A stretch of 64,000 nucleotides of DNA, taken from the NCBI GenBank assembly GCA_034620365.1, contig JAQGEQ010000357.1, positions 248,001 to 312,000 of the forward strand, in the 5' to 3' direction. The stretch comes from Pegea sp. RAD2-039. Taxonomy: Eukaryota; Chordata; Thaliacea; Salpida; Salpidae. Below are positions 22,901 through 36,500 of the stretch, piece by piece. The translations under genes and the position numbers were made by a program. The first letter of the stretch is position 1. Every line of letters begins with the position of its first letter. The notes below the pieces were generated by a model, which was given only the letters and a program-made list of their open reading frames with translations, was not told the origin of the DNA and ran no database searches.

Positions 22901-25900
22901 CTACCACGCTGCTTCTACTCATACTGTGATCTCTGCGTCTCTGATGACGTCATAAAGAGACCGCAGTGATAAGGAACACGTGAGAAAAAAACTCGAATGA
23001 TTTGCATATTAATATAATTGAAGGTGGTTGTAGAGTGTGACTGACTGATTCGCGAGTAATAGCTGCAAGGAACAGCGCGCGGCGAATAAAAATGTAAATT
23101 ACAGATTTTGCAGTGGAACATTTTGATTTATAAACAACCAAGCACGTGACAGGTTCTTCATTTGATTGAAGTCAATATTCCTGTAAAAAAACACACAAGT
23201 CACATGACGATTAATCGCGTTGATGACGTCACTTACACGCTGCGCAGCGAGTTTAAATCCCAAAGAAAACCATCGGGAATAAAATGAAGTCTATTGTGAT
23301 GAAGATGAATAATTTCTAGGCGACACATTCCAAGAAAAGGAAGACTTCCAATCTCTGAGATCCGATTGTAGCTAAGGTCACTGTAAAGACTCATGATGAA
23401 GATCAGTTGATGAGAAGGAGGGATGTAGACTGACATAAAACGGAGGTTTTGTAGATCTCCACTACATCCTTGTTTTCTACGATTTGATGCATTGTAACTG
23501 ATGACGAGGTTGTGAAGTTTTGAGATTTTGTTATGCGAGAGGATCAGGGTCCGTAAAGATGTCAAGCCGCGAAAAGGGCGTACGAATAACTTCCTGATTC
23601 GATTGTGCTTCAAGTTTCTAGAGAAGTAACGACGGTTGCCATGACGACAATAAACTCGAAGTTAACGACAAAAAGTTCTTACAAATAGAGAAGATTAGGA
23701 ATTCCTTCAAAACTTCTTGATGTCAATTTACGGATCGAATTGAAGGCGAGGTTGAGGTGCTGCAGCGATGACCACATTCGAGTGAGCGCTGTTATGTCCT
23801 TGATGTTATTGTGCGCGCTGCATAAACGCGATTTTATTAAAAACGGTTGTGACGTCACATCGTGCAGGTGCGTGTTGAGCAGAAAGCAGGTGGAACAACA
23901 CGACACACCTGGCTTCAAACACTAGCGTTAATGGCGTGTGAGGTCACGCGCGTGTATGTGCATAGCGCGTTTACTTGTTGAAACTGGTATGAAGACGATA
24001 GAATAATAGTGACGTCATTAATTACGTGGAACACACAGTGACGTCATCGGTGTGCAAATGGCTGAGAAACAGTTGGAGATAGTAAAAAGGGTTACTGAGG
24101 GCCTAATTAGCGCGAAGAAGCAGACACGCGATTGATCATTAAAATTTAATCCTTTTTATATTAGGACCACCCGGAGTCGAGATGGGGTGGTAAAGATGAA
24201 CAGAAATACAATTTGATGTTGCTACAATAATCACTGGTAATGAGCTGGTGGCGACGATGACGTCATCGAAGCGATTGTAGCGAACTTACAGCGAAAGAAT
24301 TTCGATTGTTGATCTTTCGTAGACGTTTGGGATTGATGAAAGTGAACATCGATCAAATCGACTGAAAAAGATGAAAGATTTGAAAAGTTTGAAGATGAAG
24401 ATCATAAAGATCATACAGAGATCGGAGCTGGGATCCACGTTCAAATGTGAAGTTGATTCGTTTCAATGTATTCTCGCTTACATCACTAAAAAAATAAAAT
24501 TTGATTTGAAATTATCGATGCAGCTTCAAGTAAAGCGCTGTTTACTCGTTACGTCACCCTCAAGTCGCACCGCGATTTAATGAAATGAGTGCGCGTTGGA
24601 GCGAGACCTGCTTGGTGATAATGCAGAATCAGTTAAGATGCTTACTTCGAAGGTTGGATTCGAGTTTGAAGGAAGAAATGCGATGAAGATAGCGTAGAAG
24701 ACATGATGTCATCATGGAATGTTTGAATACAGCAAGGTTGTTGAGAAGAGAGCGCGAATGTAAACAAGAAGAAAAATCGATCGAACGAACGAATTTCACA
24801 CAAATCAACCAGTCAGGAAACCATAGCAACCAGCCAGTTGGTGACCACTAGAGCGTGTTAGAACAAACAAAAACGCGAATTTCTCACCTCATCGAGAAAA
24901 GAGAAGTTAACAAGATGCTAATTCTTGGAAACGTCGAGAAGAAAAGCGAATAATCAATCTTGGTTTTAAAGAAATATTTAGAAATGTTATTAAAAGTCAA
25001 CAAAGTTGATTTTTGCGAAAAGTGATTTTTAATTTCATTTGAAAGAAAAATTATCGTTTTGAAAGTGTGAAAAAGAATTTGTGGAAATAAAATCGAAACT
25101 AGGAGATGGTTGAGGGTTCGAAACATGTTGCTCATTCACAATAGTGTTTACTTCAATGGTACTTAGCATACTTATCTCTATTATTAAAAGTGGAAAATTT
25201 CACGCGAGAATATGGCGTCGTGTAGAAATGGCCCACTAAAAGTGGTTATAAGAGGGTAGTGGTGATAAAAGAAGTAAGAACAGCTAATCAAACAGAAATA
25301 ACAACAATAGCACACACAATAACTTTTCATTTGTGTACACAAGCTAACAATATAATTGATTAATTTGTTTAATTAAAACCACAATAATTCGACTGAAGCC
25401 ATCATATTTCGAAGCTATTTGAAGTAAAAATTTGAAGCATAACACATCTGACAGCGCCATGTCTACAAGCAACCAAATGTAGTTGGAACAAGGTTGAATA
25501 TCGAAGGTTAAAGCACGTGCAGGTGTTTTGGATGAATGATTTTAAAAGCAGATACTTATATTCAATTTATTGAATTAGAAAGAAAAACTTCTTTAGCAGT
25601 GAACAACAAAAGAAGCAAACACTACTACTACAACAAACGTTATAAGCCTTTCATTAACATCTATTCTGTATAACACTGCAGGTGGATTTATTAAAGCTTT
25701 CATTAGAATCAGATAACGATAAAAACCGCGATTTTGTGATGTCATAGCAGCTGGTATATCATTTCAGCCCACCGAAATAGCTATCAACAACTATCAACAA
25801 CCGCTGTTACACTAAATTTCTCGCTTCTGATTATCAGTTGCGGTAGAAACTTTCAATATATTTGGTGATGGGTTACAATAACCAAGTAAGAAAAGCGTTC

Positions 25901-26737
25901 CGTACTTTTATATGAACTTTAAAGAACTGATGATGACATTTTGATTATGATGACGTAATAAATTAACAGCAGATGGCAAAATAAAATAAATTAAGATATT
26001 AAAACGTGACAAACTTACATTTCTTCAATATGAGGTAATTTGGAGAAGGTATTTGAAGGTAAATTTTTTGAAGTAAGCTTGTTGTTCCGTAGAGATCTGC
26101 ATTTTTAAATCAAAATAAACATATTAGATATTTATTCACGCAAAAAAATAGATTGATAGAAAAGAATGAAAATATTTGCTGAAAAATAAGCATCCTTATT
26201 TTCTTGTTTGTTTATCAAACTGGGTATTTATTGATTATATCAAATATATAAAAAGCGCTATGAAAAATTTACCAAAGTTAGAGATTAGAATCTAACAATT
26301 TCCTCTTTTACTTTTAGGATAAAAATGATTAGATCAAATGAAAGGAACTGTTCATTTTAAAATATCCCTAAAATGTAGCTTGTCATATCCAAAAAAAGTC
26401 TTGTACTAATTTAAGAACTAAATTACTATAAACATTTACAACTAAAATAAAAATGAACTTACATATTTACTACTGCGTATGGTAGTGGATATGGTACAAC
26501 TCTTAAACTTCTATTACTACAATTGACCATTTTATTTTGAAGAGCACATGAACATACATCAGGACATACAGAGACTTCTTCATTAGGCTGGTCGCCAAAA
26601 GCAAAGAATATTTGAGTGAATAATACTACGATGGTAATAAGAATAATTTTGAGATGAATTTTGAATGATAAATATCTTGAAGAACCCAGAAAAGAATTCA
26701 ATTGGAAAATATGGCTACATATATTGTTCCAAGCCAT
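19975..26737 (-). CDS. LRIG: LRIG-type receptor (leucine-rich repeats, three Ig domains, one TM)
   Basis: Single-pass surface protein. Vertebrate LRIGs modulate receptor tyrosine kinase and BMP signalling. Nineteen exons join in phase to 1070 residues (human LRIG1 1093), starting at 26737, 26096, 24361, 23817, 23617, 23380, 23180, 22789, 22664, 22464, 22176, 21976, 21754, 21585, 21358, 21048, 20723, 20502 and 20348. Order: hydrophobic signal at residues 30-48, cysteine-rich N-cap (CPDVCSC), about 14 leucine-rich repeats with the LRIG-specific insertion, C-cap 473-522 (LLCDCKLAYF, LKGQSVSSL), Ig domains 523-855 (WSREDGDFLAARED, DSGQYEC, GGVYKC), membrane segment 875-898 (GLAFLLLFFIIIVSIIWLC), then a tail with SEYQGSTPRSSLDE matching the vertebrate juxtamembrane tail. 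The LRR near 23500 carries about a dozen extra residues. The tail contains three octamers read as Thr-Ser and one read as Asp-Val-Thr. Confidence 0.95.
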
Positions 26738-29700
26738 TTTACCCTAGTTTTAAATTTTGTTTTCATTCCATAAACAAAACGTTTGCTAATTAAAAAAGAT
26801 CTGGAAGCAATAAAGAGTTAATTTGATATTGTGGTTTGTAATTAACAAGTGTAAAGTTTAAGCAATTCAACAAATAATTCAGGAAATACTTCAAATAATT
26901 TCTAGCACCTGACTTTCATTAATCATTTTACATAACTTTTATTTCAGCATAATTTAGATATTTTTTAATTTTCTAATCATTGATCAACTTTAAAAAGCTA
27001 TTTTGTTTTGTAACCGTTTTAGTAACTTGTATCAAAGGTAAACAAATGTCAGTCATAAACATAAACAAAATCTATTTAAATAACAAATAAAAACAATAAG
27101 GGGAAGTTATTAGATGTTGTTACTTTCTGGGTAAATATTTAAAGAAATTCTATTTTATATGCTTCATATTTTCAAAAATCATTTATAAATTTTATCATTA
27201 CTAAAATTGTTGTGAGTATTATTCAATTTTTAAGGTAAATTATTTGTAAAAATGTTTTAAAATAACAAAATTTAAAGAGAAAAATTGTTAATTCATATTT
27301 GTAAAAAAATTATTATTATTTATACAAATCCTAAAGAATACAAAATCTTAATACTTTTTATTTTATAAAGTCAAATCTTTATGAAATACTCCAGAATTTT
27401 TTACCATACATTTTAATGTTTTAAATTATTCAATTTGGTTAACAGTAAAATGATTAAAAAAGTAAACTTTCTCATAGTTCTATTAAATAAGCATACCTTA
27501 CATATTAAGCAAACAACAAAAACTTGATAAACAATTCTGATATTTCAAAGAAAGTTTGTGTAATAACTAAAATAATTAAATTTAATAGACTTTAGATTAA
27601 AATATGAATTAACAAGATTTTCTTCAAGCATCTATTACAAGTATAATAACTAGGATTAACTTTATAATAAAAATATCTTAGATTAATTATATTTAAATCT
27701 AATTTAATAGTTCCTACTACATTGAATGTTTACAAAAATTATATTTTATTTATAGAATTAATCTTCAAAAATCTAACGTCAATTAATATATTTAAAAAAA
27801 AAACTACCAACAAAACACAAAAATTAATTCTATAAAAGTCTACATATGTACATCAAAAACTAAAAAAAATCAAAACTTGTCTGAATTATCTGCAAACCAA
27901 CAAAACACTGGTGTAGAACTCACGCTTTCAACCAAGCTCAGACTAGCGTTTTACTGCTACTAATGGTAAATACTATCTTGAATTACTTTCACTCAAACAT
28001 TTTTCTCGTTTCATACATACGTTTACCATAATAATCACTTAGTTTATTTTCATATGAAAAATAATAAATCAAAAAGTACTTTAAAACTAAATGTTTTGTA
28101 AACTTTTTTTTATTCATTACTATTTTATATTTCTATTTATTAATAAAAAGTTCAATTTCCAAACAATTCTTTCGATTTGTAAGATTTAGAATGATTTTTT
28201 AACTTTCTCTAAGTATTTTATTTCTTGTTTGATTGAATTTATAAACAGTATGTACACCAGACTTTAAGTAGAGTATTTAATTATTTAAAATGTTTTGATA
28301 AACCTTAAATATAATTGTTATAAGCCTTCAATAAAGTCATATCACAACTGAAAACTGATTTTTAAAAGAAAATTATTTAAAAATAATTGCCGAAAATTAC
28401 ATTTGATGGTTAGTCAATTTTAAATATAACCTATTGGTCAAGAAGTTGTCAATATATCCATTTTAAAATATTTTAAACAAAGTTAAAATAGTTCTGACAT
28501 TTGCAAATATTATTAATGAATAAACCATAATTATTTATCAGGTGAAAAATAAGGAATTAATTTAAAGATGTTTGTATAAAATATAGATAAAGGTATAAGG
28601 TAATTATTTAAATGAGTTCATACTATATTAGAATGAAAATTAAATCTTGTGTACTCTATTTAGCTTAAATTTAGCATCTGTTGATTTTATCTAATGTATC
28701 ATACTTAAAAAATCTCAAAGACATAAAAATATGATTTTTTCAAGGAATTAATTAAGTTTTTAATATAATGATATCATATGTTATGTTTTTAATAATCATC
28801 TTATTATAATATTAAATAGTTTCTATCACGTTTTCTACAATAGTACTTTGAACAACAGAATTTCTGACATTTTATAACTGACTTATTTTTGTTTCTAAAT
28901 TTTGAATAAATCGTTTCAAAAAAGAAGTAATTATTTTAACTGTAAGCAAAGATAATCCATTTATTTTTGTGTTTTAAGTGACAATATTTATAGATATTCA
29001 CTTTTTGTTCGCCAACTTTAATTTTTTTGAATATCAGCGAAACGAAAGTTATATAGCGAAACTGAATCCAGTAGTTTAAATAAAAGCTATGATATCTTCA
29101 ACTGCATCATTTTCGTTTTAATCCAATTATTTAAACTTAATTTGAAACAAACAAATTTTTTGTAAATTGCGTATCTTGTATTTTATCCAAATATTTCTGT
29201 TCAGTCAAGCATTACAAATAATTAAATCAGACAATTTTATTAATTTTTTTATTGAAAAGTTTGATATTCAGATCAATTATTGTTATTATCTAATCTATTA
29301 ATTTTATTAGTCTGACTATAAATATAATAATGAATAACTTGTTATAAAATAAAGGTATAGAATGTATTAATAGAACAATTTTTATATATAAAATTCTAAT
29401 AAAAAGGTTTTTGTTTCTTTTAAAACGATCATAAACTTTCTAACTTAAGCTACAACCATCAAAATATTTTCTTCTTGACTTTTGACGAAATTAGTTTTTG
29501 CAGAAACTATTTGTCTTCTAAAATCAACTCTAGAAAGCAAGATCTTTAATCTAATTTTTTAATCAGTTTAGAGCATACTTCAAGAAAGTAATTATTTAAT
29601 CACTGTTCTTTAAGGTTTATTGTTGTTCACAAAATACTGAGCTATCTACCATTTGATGAAGGCTCCATTTCAAGTTGTTCTTCGATGACATCAGCAAACA

Positions 29701-30566
29701 TAAAACAAGTTAAGATGGAAAACGATCAGACAAACGTTAATTGATATAAATTCTAATCTTTTATTTCGAATTTACAACAATAATATACTTTTAAATCTAT
29801 CTAGAATTTTATAAATAACTTCATTTAGTTTTTAAAAGTTACTTTTTGGATATCAGAGTTACAAAAAAACATATTTTCACGTTGGATACTGCTTTTTTAC
29901 AAATAGAGTTGACAAATAGATCAGTTGCTGATACAAAAAAGGTTTTATCTTTTACATTAAAACATAAAACAACAAAACTTTGATAACAAAACATATATAA
30001 AACATATAATAACAACCAAAAAGGTTAATTGAAAACTTTAAAAACAAGAAAACTATTTCAACCGCTAGTTAGCAGCAGAGCGAAAACTTTTACGACTTTA
30101 TTCTCAATATTTCATTTTTTCTATTTACAATTCTGCCAATGAAAAATCATCAACAAAATCTTTGATTCTCACAAAGTTTGAGATAAATAATTGCTTCTAT
30201 TTGTATCAAATAATCTGATATTTAAGTGCTAACATTGAAATGATTTGTTTCAAATTCACAAATAAATTTATCACTTGATTTCCACTTTCAACTATCTATC
30301 ACGTGACTTAGCCAATAATCAAACTAAACCGCGCGAACGTTTTCACGCACGAATGATTTTACTGCACAGATCTGTAGTTAGAAAACCTCAATACAGATGC
30401 TGCAGATGACGTCATTAAAGATTCAATGAACAAGAGATCAGATTGAGACGTTTTTAGTACAATTTTGAGATTTTAAAAGCTTCAAGAGGTAGTAAACTAA
30501 CCACTAGAGGGCGTTGAAATTGAGCAGTGAAATTGACGGTAGCGGTTACCAAGGCAACTGATCTAG
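26738..30566. other. gene-free AT-rich interval between LRIG and GRIP
   Basis: About 3.8 kb of AT-rich sequence without convincing ORF, repeat or RNA gene. The first TGACGTCA on the GRIP side is at about 30410, and a CTCF-like site lies at 30501-30514. It should contain the LRIG promoter and the GRIP 3' UTR. Confidence 0.6.
30501..30514 (+). promoter_or_regulatory. CTCF-like motif 3' of GRIP
   Basis: CCACTAGAGGGCGT fits the conserved animal CTCF core CCASYAGRKGGCR at every position. It is in noncoding sequence 53 bases beyond the GRIP stop. Similar strings recur in the window (see findings). Binding is inferred from the motif only. Confidence 0.35.
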
Positions 30567-33500
30567 TTACAAAATTCCTGATTTGTTGAGATGAGATGCA
30601 GAGATGGATGCTGGAGATATGGGGGCAGCGAGAAGAATCTTTTGTCGTTGATGAGAAGATCCTGAAGATTTAGTGATGTAGCTGTTCCCACCTGATCCAT
30701 ATCTTGAGATGAAGAGGATGAGGCGAGGTTGAGTGTGGGAGGATACAAGATAAACAACTAATCGACTATCTGCATCTGAAACTGATCTTCCATTCACCTA
30801 CAACAGATCATCACGTCATAATCTCATCACGTGACTCTTCCTCACCTGTAAGATCCGATCATATGCTAATAAGCCAGCGCGAGACGCAGGACTCGAAGAT
30901 CGGGTTGTGTGGACGTAAACCCCGGGCTCAGACTCACCATCAGCCAGCGAAAATCCGAAATCTTCCCCGAGGTGATCTCTTGTGATGATGATCTGAAAAT
31001 AATTCTTAATCTGATGACGTAATTGATGACGTAGTCGGTGACGTATGACTTGGATGAGCGGTGATGACGTAGTTGATGACGTAGAAACCTCTATTAAAGT
31101 GTAACTTACAATAAATCTAACCTTATGGAACTTGAGAGGAAGGAGCATACAAATCGATGTCTTTGATGAAGAGGTTGGATTTGATCCTGATCTTCTCAAA
31201 CCACGTGATCTAGTTGATGAAGTTGGTAGTTGCAAGTAAGGCCGGCGCTCATAGTGTTGTGACGTCATCGGTGGATCGCTTGTGAAGTTGTTCTGTACGC
31301 GAGAAAATGATGAAGTCAGTGAGTCGAGTTGTGATGACGTCAGTGAGTCGAGTTGTGATGACGTCACCTCTAAATCAGCTAAGTACTGTGATGACTGTCC
31401 AACTGATTGAAGATCATCTAATGCTCGTTGCCAATCAGCCAATGGTAGTGGACTTCTACAACACGTGACGTCATCGTTTAATCACACAGTGACGTCATCA
31501 ACGCTTTTTCACCTTTTCTCTGATGATGATCGAGGATTTCGCGATCGCTGTTGGGATCGGCCTCCCCAAGTTCCGACGTTCGATTCAAGTCTGACGTCAT
31601 CACATGAGTGACGAAGGAAGAAACAAGATGCTATCTACCTCTTCGAGCGTACATCGACACTTCCTGCTGACGTCATCGCTTCCGCTCGCATCCTTTGCTG
31701 ATGACGTGCTCTTCGTTCGGCTCTGGTTTCGACTTTAGCGGTAATTTCTGCCTCTGAAGCCGGCGGAGGATTTTCAAAGAGTCGATCTGCTTTCATATCT
31801 TCTTTCTGATTTTGATCTGTTTGTCATCAGCTGATGACGTCATCAAATCGTGTAATCGCGAGCAAAACCTACTGTTGCTATGACGACGATGATGAAGTTC
31901 AGGACTCGAGCCAATCCACGATTCGACAGCGCTGTCAACACTCGTTGATCCAGTCAGTTGTGACGTCATCTGCTCATTTGTCACCTTAGTGACGTCACTC
32001 GTTGTCTTGGCAATAACAGTGCTAGAATTTTGTGACGTCATTGGTGTGTTGAGACACGTCATTGGTGGAGGTAGAATGTCGTCTTCAGGATCACTGGACT
32101 CATCGCGCGCTGGTGACGTCATCTTTGGCTTTTCTTCAGTCAACGTTAGCGTGTTGTCAGCACTGCTGACAATAGACGGTGTGACGTCATAGGTGACGGG
32201 CGCGCGACGAATTTTGAAGGTGACGATATCTGGGGAGTGACGTAATGCCGCGACTGCTTCATCAAGTGACAAATATCGAAGTCGTGCATCGTTGATAGAT
32301 AAGATTTCATCACCTTCGTGAATCGCACCAGTTCTGTGACGTCATCAACGCGTTATATGACGTCATAGATGAGAAAGTAGGTAACCTGGCAGCTAGACTA
32401 TTCGGAGTAAGATGAGAGATGATGATCGGATCAGAGGGATCTTCTGTTCCTGAGATTGTAATCCCCAAGGGACCTCCTTGTCGCTTCAACTCCACTGTAT
32501 ACGTCACTGCATCTGTGTCTTCCTCTGTTGTCATAGCAACCGATCAACTGAGTGCATGACGTCATCACCCACTCACCTGACTCATCATCAGAGATTTTGT
32601 GCACCTTGAGGCGTACCACATCATCCGCATTGTTCAACAAAGTTCTCGCGTAATCGACGTTCAGACCAAGACCGGAAGCCAACCACCGGAACCCGTCGAT
32701 GGCCAAAATCTGGTCACCAACTGCAAGAGTCCCGGACCGATAGGCCGCTGATCCTTTTATAATTCGTTTGATCATGATTTCCTGTCCTGGTTCATCTCCT
32801 ATCACCATGACAACAACGTCAGTTGTGCGAATCTTCTAGTGACGTCATCACCTGTGAGCTCAATGCCGAGAGGAATTCCTCTTCGAGTTGGAAGTTTGAC
32901 ATGAAACACACCACTTGAGGGAACTACGGAGTCAGCTACATCAAATTCCAACTCAAGGTCCACCTGAGCACATGACGTCATACATATGACGTCACAAACG
33001 CGCAGTGACCAACCTGTCCACTACGATGAGCTTCGACCAGCAACTGATTGACTTCATCCACTGATAACTCTTCACAAATGAATCCGTTCACTGACGTCAA
33101 GCGATCTCCAGCTTGCAATAGTCCGCATCTATTCGTGACGTCATCACATGAGTCGACCAATCAGCAACAAACTCACAGATCAGCTGAACGATCGGGATCA
33201 ATAGCAGCGATCACGGGAGGTGCTCCCAGGACTTCGGTTGTGAAGACTGAGGTAAAGAGCTGGACCCCAAATGTCGCGCCCACATCATTTGCATAAACAT
33301 CTTGTGACGTCAGTCTCACGTGATGTGATTCAGTGTGGGACACTTGTGAAGGTTTTGAATCCGAAAGAGCCAAGGACACTAAAGATAAAATTATTTGAAA
33401 AAAGTTCCCTCAAAACTACAAAAGTTTTTTGATAATTAACATTAGTCTGCAGCTTTATTCAGATTTGCTGACGTCACTAGAAATTGTAAGTTGATGACGT

Positions 33501-36500
33501 CATCGTTAAGATTGACATTTGTGCTTGTTGGTTACGATTGGTTGTTACAAATGGTTTGGAAACGAATAAGTTTCGAATTTTTAAAAAATTCAAAAAACGT
33601 TTCTAATTAAAAAATTTAAAATATTAGAAAAGAAAAATCGGATTAAAAAAAAGTGAAAGAATATTTTGCAGGAAGAAAAATTTGTAGAATTTACAAAGAA
33701 ATTAAAGAAATCAATTAGCAAAAGAAGAAGAAACGCTAAACAAACTTTAAAGACCACAAAAAGAAAGATCTGTTTGGATATGAGATGTTAGAGTTTGATT
33801 AATCTTCTTCTTGTGATGAATAAGATAAAAGAAAACATCAAAAGTTTGATTTAACAAATGACAAAAGAAAAGACAATCAGAGAAATTACCTGCTGATATA
33901 CGAGCGCGAGAGGCGCACAAGAGGTAGGAGCATATGAAGATGAGAAGAAAAAAGAAGCAAGAAACGAGGTAGAGTAGAGATAGTTAGATAGGTGCGAGTT
34001 GACAGTTGAGTAGATAACATTTTGTTAATTTGTTTGTTTATAGTTTTAACTTGAAATGAAATTAGTTCAAAATTTATTCATCTTAATGTTTATCTCTGAC
34101 GTCATGGCAGACAGCTTTCTTGTTTATCTCAGCAGTAATGATGTCATTAACGCGTATCTCTGCAACGTCACTGAAATACCAACAACTGATGACGTCACCA
34201 ATACGACCAGCAACGCAACTTTTGATGACGTCACCAACACGACCAGCAACGCAACACTTGATGACGTCACCAACACGACCAGCAACGCAACTTTTGATGA
34301 CGTCATCAACACGACCGACAACGCAACTTTTGATGACGTCACAATTGTACAACCGTGGTTAAACTTGAGCACATGTGACGTCATCGACAAGCTAAACATC
34401 GGCGCAAATCGCGTGTTCGCGACGTCTAATGTCACTATCAATTGTACAGAATTGAATAAGAATGTCTTGGATCACAATCAAGTCTCGGAGATCTTTGGAG
34501 GACTCTCAGGACTCTTTTACAATTTATCTTTAGTTAATTGTCATCTTCTTCATGAAATGTTGGAAACGGATTTTGAAATTACATCAATTTATGGGGTCAA
34601 GTTAATTCAAATCGTCGAAGGAAGTGACGCGAGCGGCTTCTCACGTGACGTCATCAACGTAGTTCCCGTCAGTCGAAGACACACTGGATTCAGAAGTCTG
34701 ATTCAACTGCACTCTTCTGTTCTTCAGCAGTGGCAAAGAGCAAAAAGTTTTAGCGTCTTCGATTTACCATCACAACAACAAATTGATCACGTGCATCAAC
34801 TCGGTTACCATGACAACCCGATTGATGACACTTGGATGATTACCGTCATCTACACTTGATCAACTTATGATTAATTGATCCTCTTCACTTCATCAAAGAG
34901 CTCTTCCTACTTTTCATCTCATTTTTTTTCTACTTTTTTTTTGTTGCGAAATTTTTGACGCAAATAAAATTTATTTATCATCAATTTTGAGTTTTATCAT
35001 TTCGAGAAGCAACCGCGTCGTTTGTGACGTCATACTCACTCGCGCTTCGATAGTGAGATCGATTTGAAGCAATTTGATGTCTTTGATTCCGATTCCATCT
35101 TTGTTCGGATCTTCCGATGGTTAGATGTCCTCCAGGGAAGAGAGAGCGCGATGATGACGCGATTAAGGAACGCGAACTGCTCACAGATGCTCCATATCGC
35201 TCTATATGCAAATTAGTTGATCACGTGAGAGCAAACACGAGAAGTAGAGACCTGTAAAGGGAGTGTTCGCGATCGCGCGACGCGAAAATGGAAGAATCTC
35301 AATCTTGAGTTGATCTGATGATGACTGAAGCAACTCTGAAGCTTCTCGAAGATTAACTGATTGTTGCGTCATCGAAACGGCATCGATTGAGAGGATTTGA
35401 TCCCCGACATGAAGTGCCCCACATCTATAACGTGATGACGTCATCACTTCGACTGCTGCGTCTAATGACGTCATCACTCACCTATCAGCGATACTAGCAG
35501 GTTTCACGCGATCGATGCAAACAACGATTCGTCCCGCGCGCGTTGACTTCGTCAGCGAGATTCCTAATTCTTCACAAGGAGCTTTAAAGACTTCCACCAT
35601 CAACGCTCCGGAGGACTTTGATACTGAATCTGCAGCAAATCCCTGTGATGTCATTATTTCGCTGATGACGTCATCAACCAACCCATCACAGATACGTCAT
35701 ATTCGATGGTGAAAGTGACGTCATCGTCGCTAATATCTGCAATCTTGTTCAAAGCTTCCTCGAGTGAAGTGTTGATGAACGGAAATGAATCGACCGCGAT
35801 TACGCGATCGCCCGTCTTCATGCTTCCTTCTCTATAGATTGATGACGTCATCACTAGTTTCGATTGTTGTGACGTCACTCACTTTTCGGCTGAGGAGCCC
35901 TCGCGCACATGAGTGACCACTAGAGGGCGAGAGAGACAACGTCGCGCGTTGCTTCCACCTCGAAGTACAAACCCAAACGAGCTTCCGTTATCGCGATCGC
36001 GTCGTAGTGTGACGTCACAAGTCTTTTGCACAATCTTCGAAGTGCTGACCGCTACCAATGACGTCATAATCGCGTGTCACGGATCACTGCACACGACTCA
36101 CCAGTAGGTGGCAGTTGGTACTCGACTTGTAGTGTGACGTCATCGCCGATATTTTTCAGAAGACTGATAATCTCAGCATGTTTGAGTCGAGATGTCCTGA
36201 TCCCGTTCACAGACGTGATCAGATCCTCCGTTTGTAACAAATCGCTTCTATGACGTCATAGCCAGATGACATCACATAACAAGTGATGACGTCACAAGCA
36301 GCTTACTTGGCCGCGATGCCAGTGGACCTCAAATTCGCAACCTTTGGACGCCCTTCACGGTCACTACCTCCCGATACTGTCAACCCCAAGATCTCACCTT
36401 CACGCTTCACAAGATTCACCACACAGCTGCCTCGTTCGTCATCTGATGACGTCATCGTCGTCATGGCAACTAAGATCACGTGACGTCACTCACCTGGAAT

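Noticed and set aside
25090-25135. tRNA B-box-like GGGTTCGAAA
   Set aside because: No cloverleaf can be formed around it.
24600-25140. Extra LRIG exons in the long intron 2
   Set aside because: Candidate stretches lack acceptors or do not read as leucine-rich repeats, and exon 2 splices to exon 3 with perfect family alignment.
30692-30797. A final splice in GRIP after SRYGS
   Set aside because: It would need a 30-bp intron; reading through to TAA at 30567 is simpler, although the exact C-terminus stays uncertain.
34083-34441. Two long minus-strand frames across the nested gene
   Set aside because: They exist because the 36-bp repeat contains a palindrome; outside the repeat they lose coding character, and they lie within a GRIP intron.
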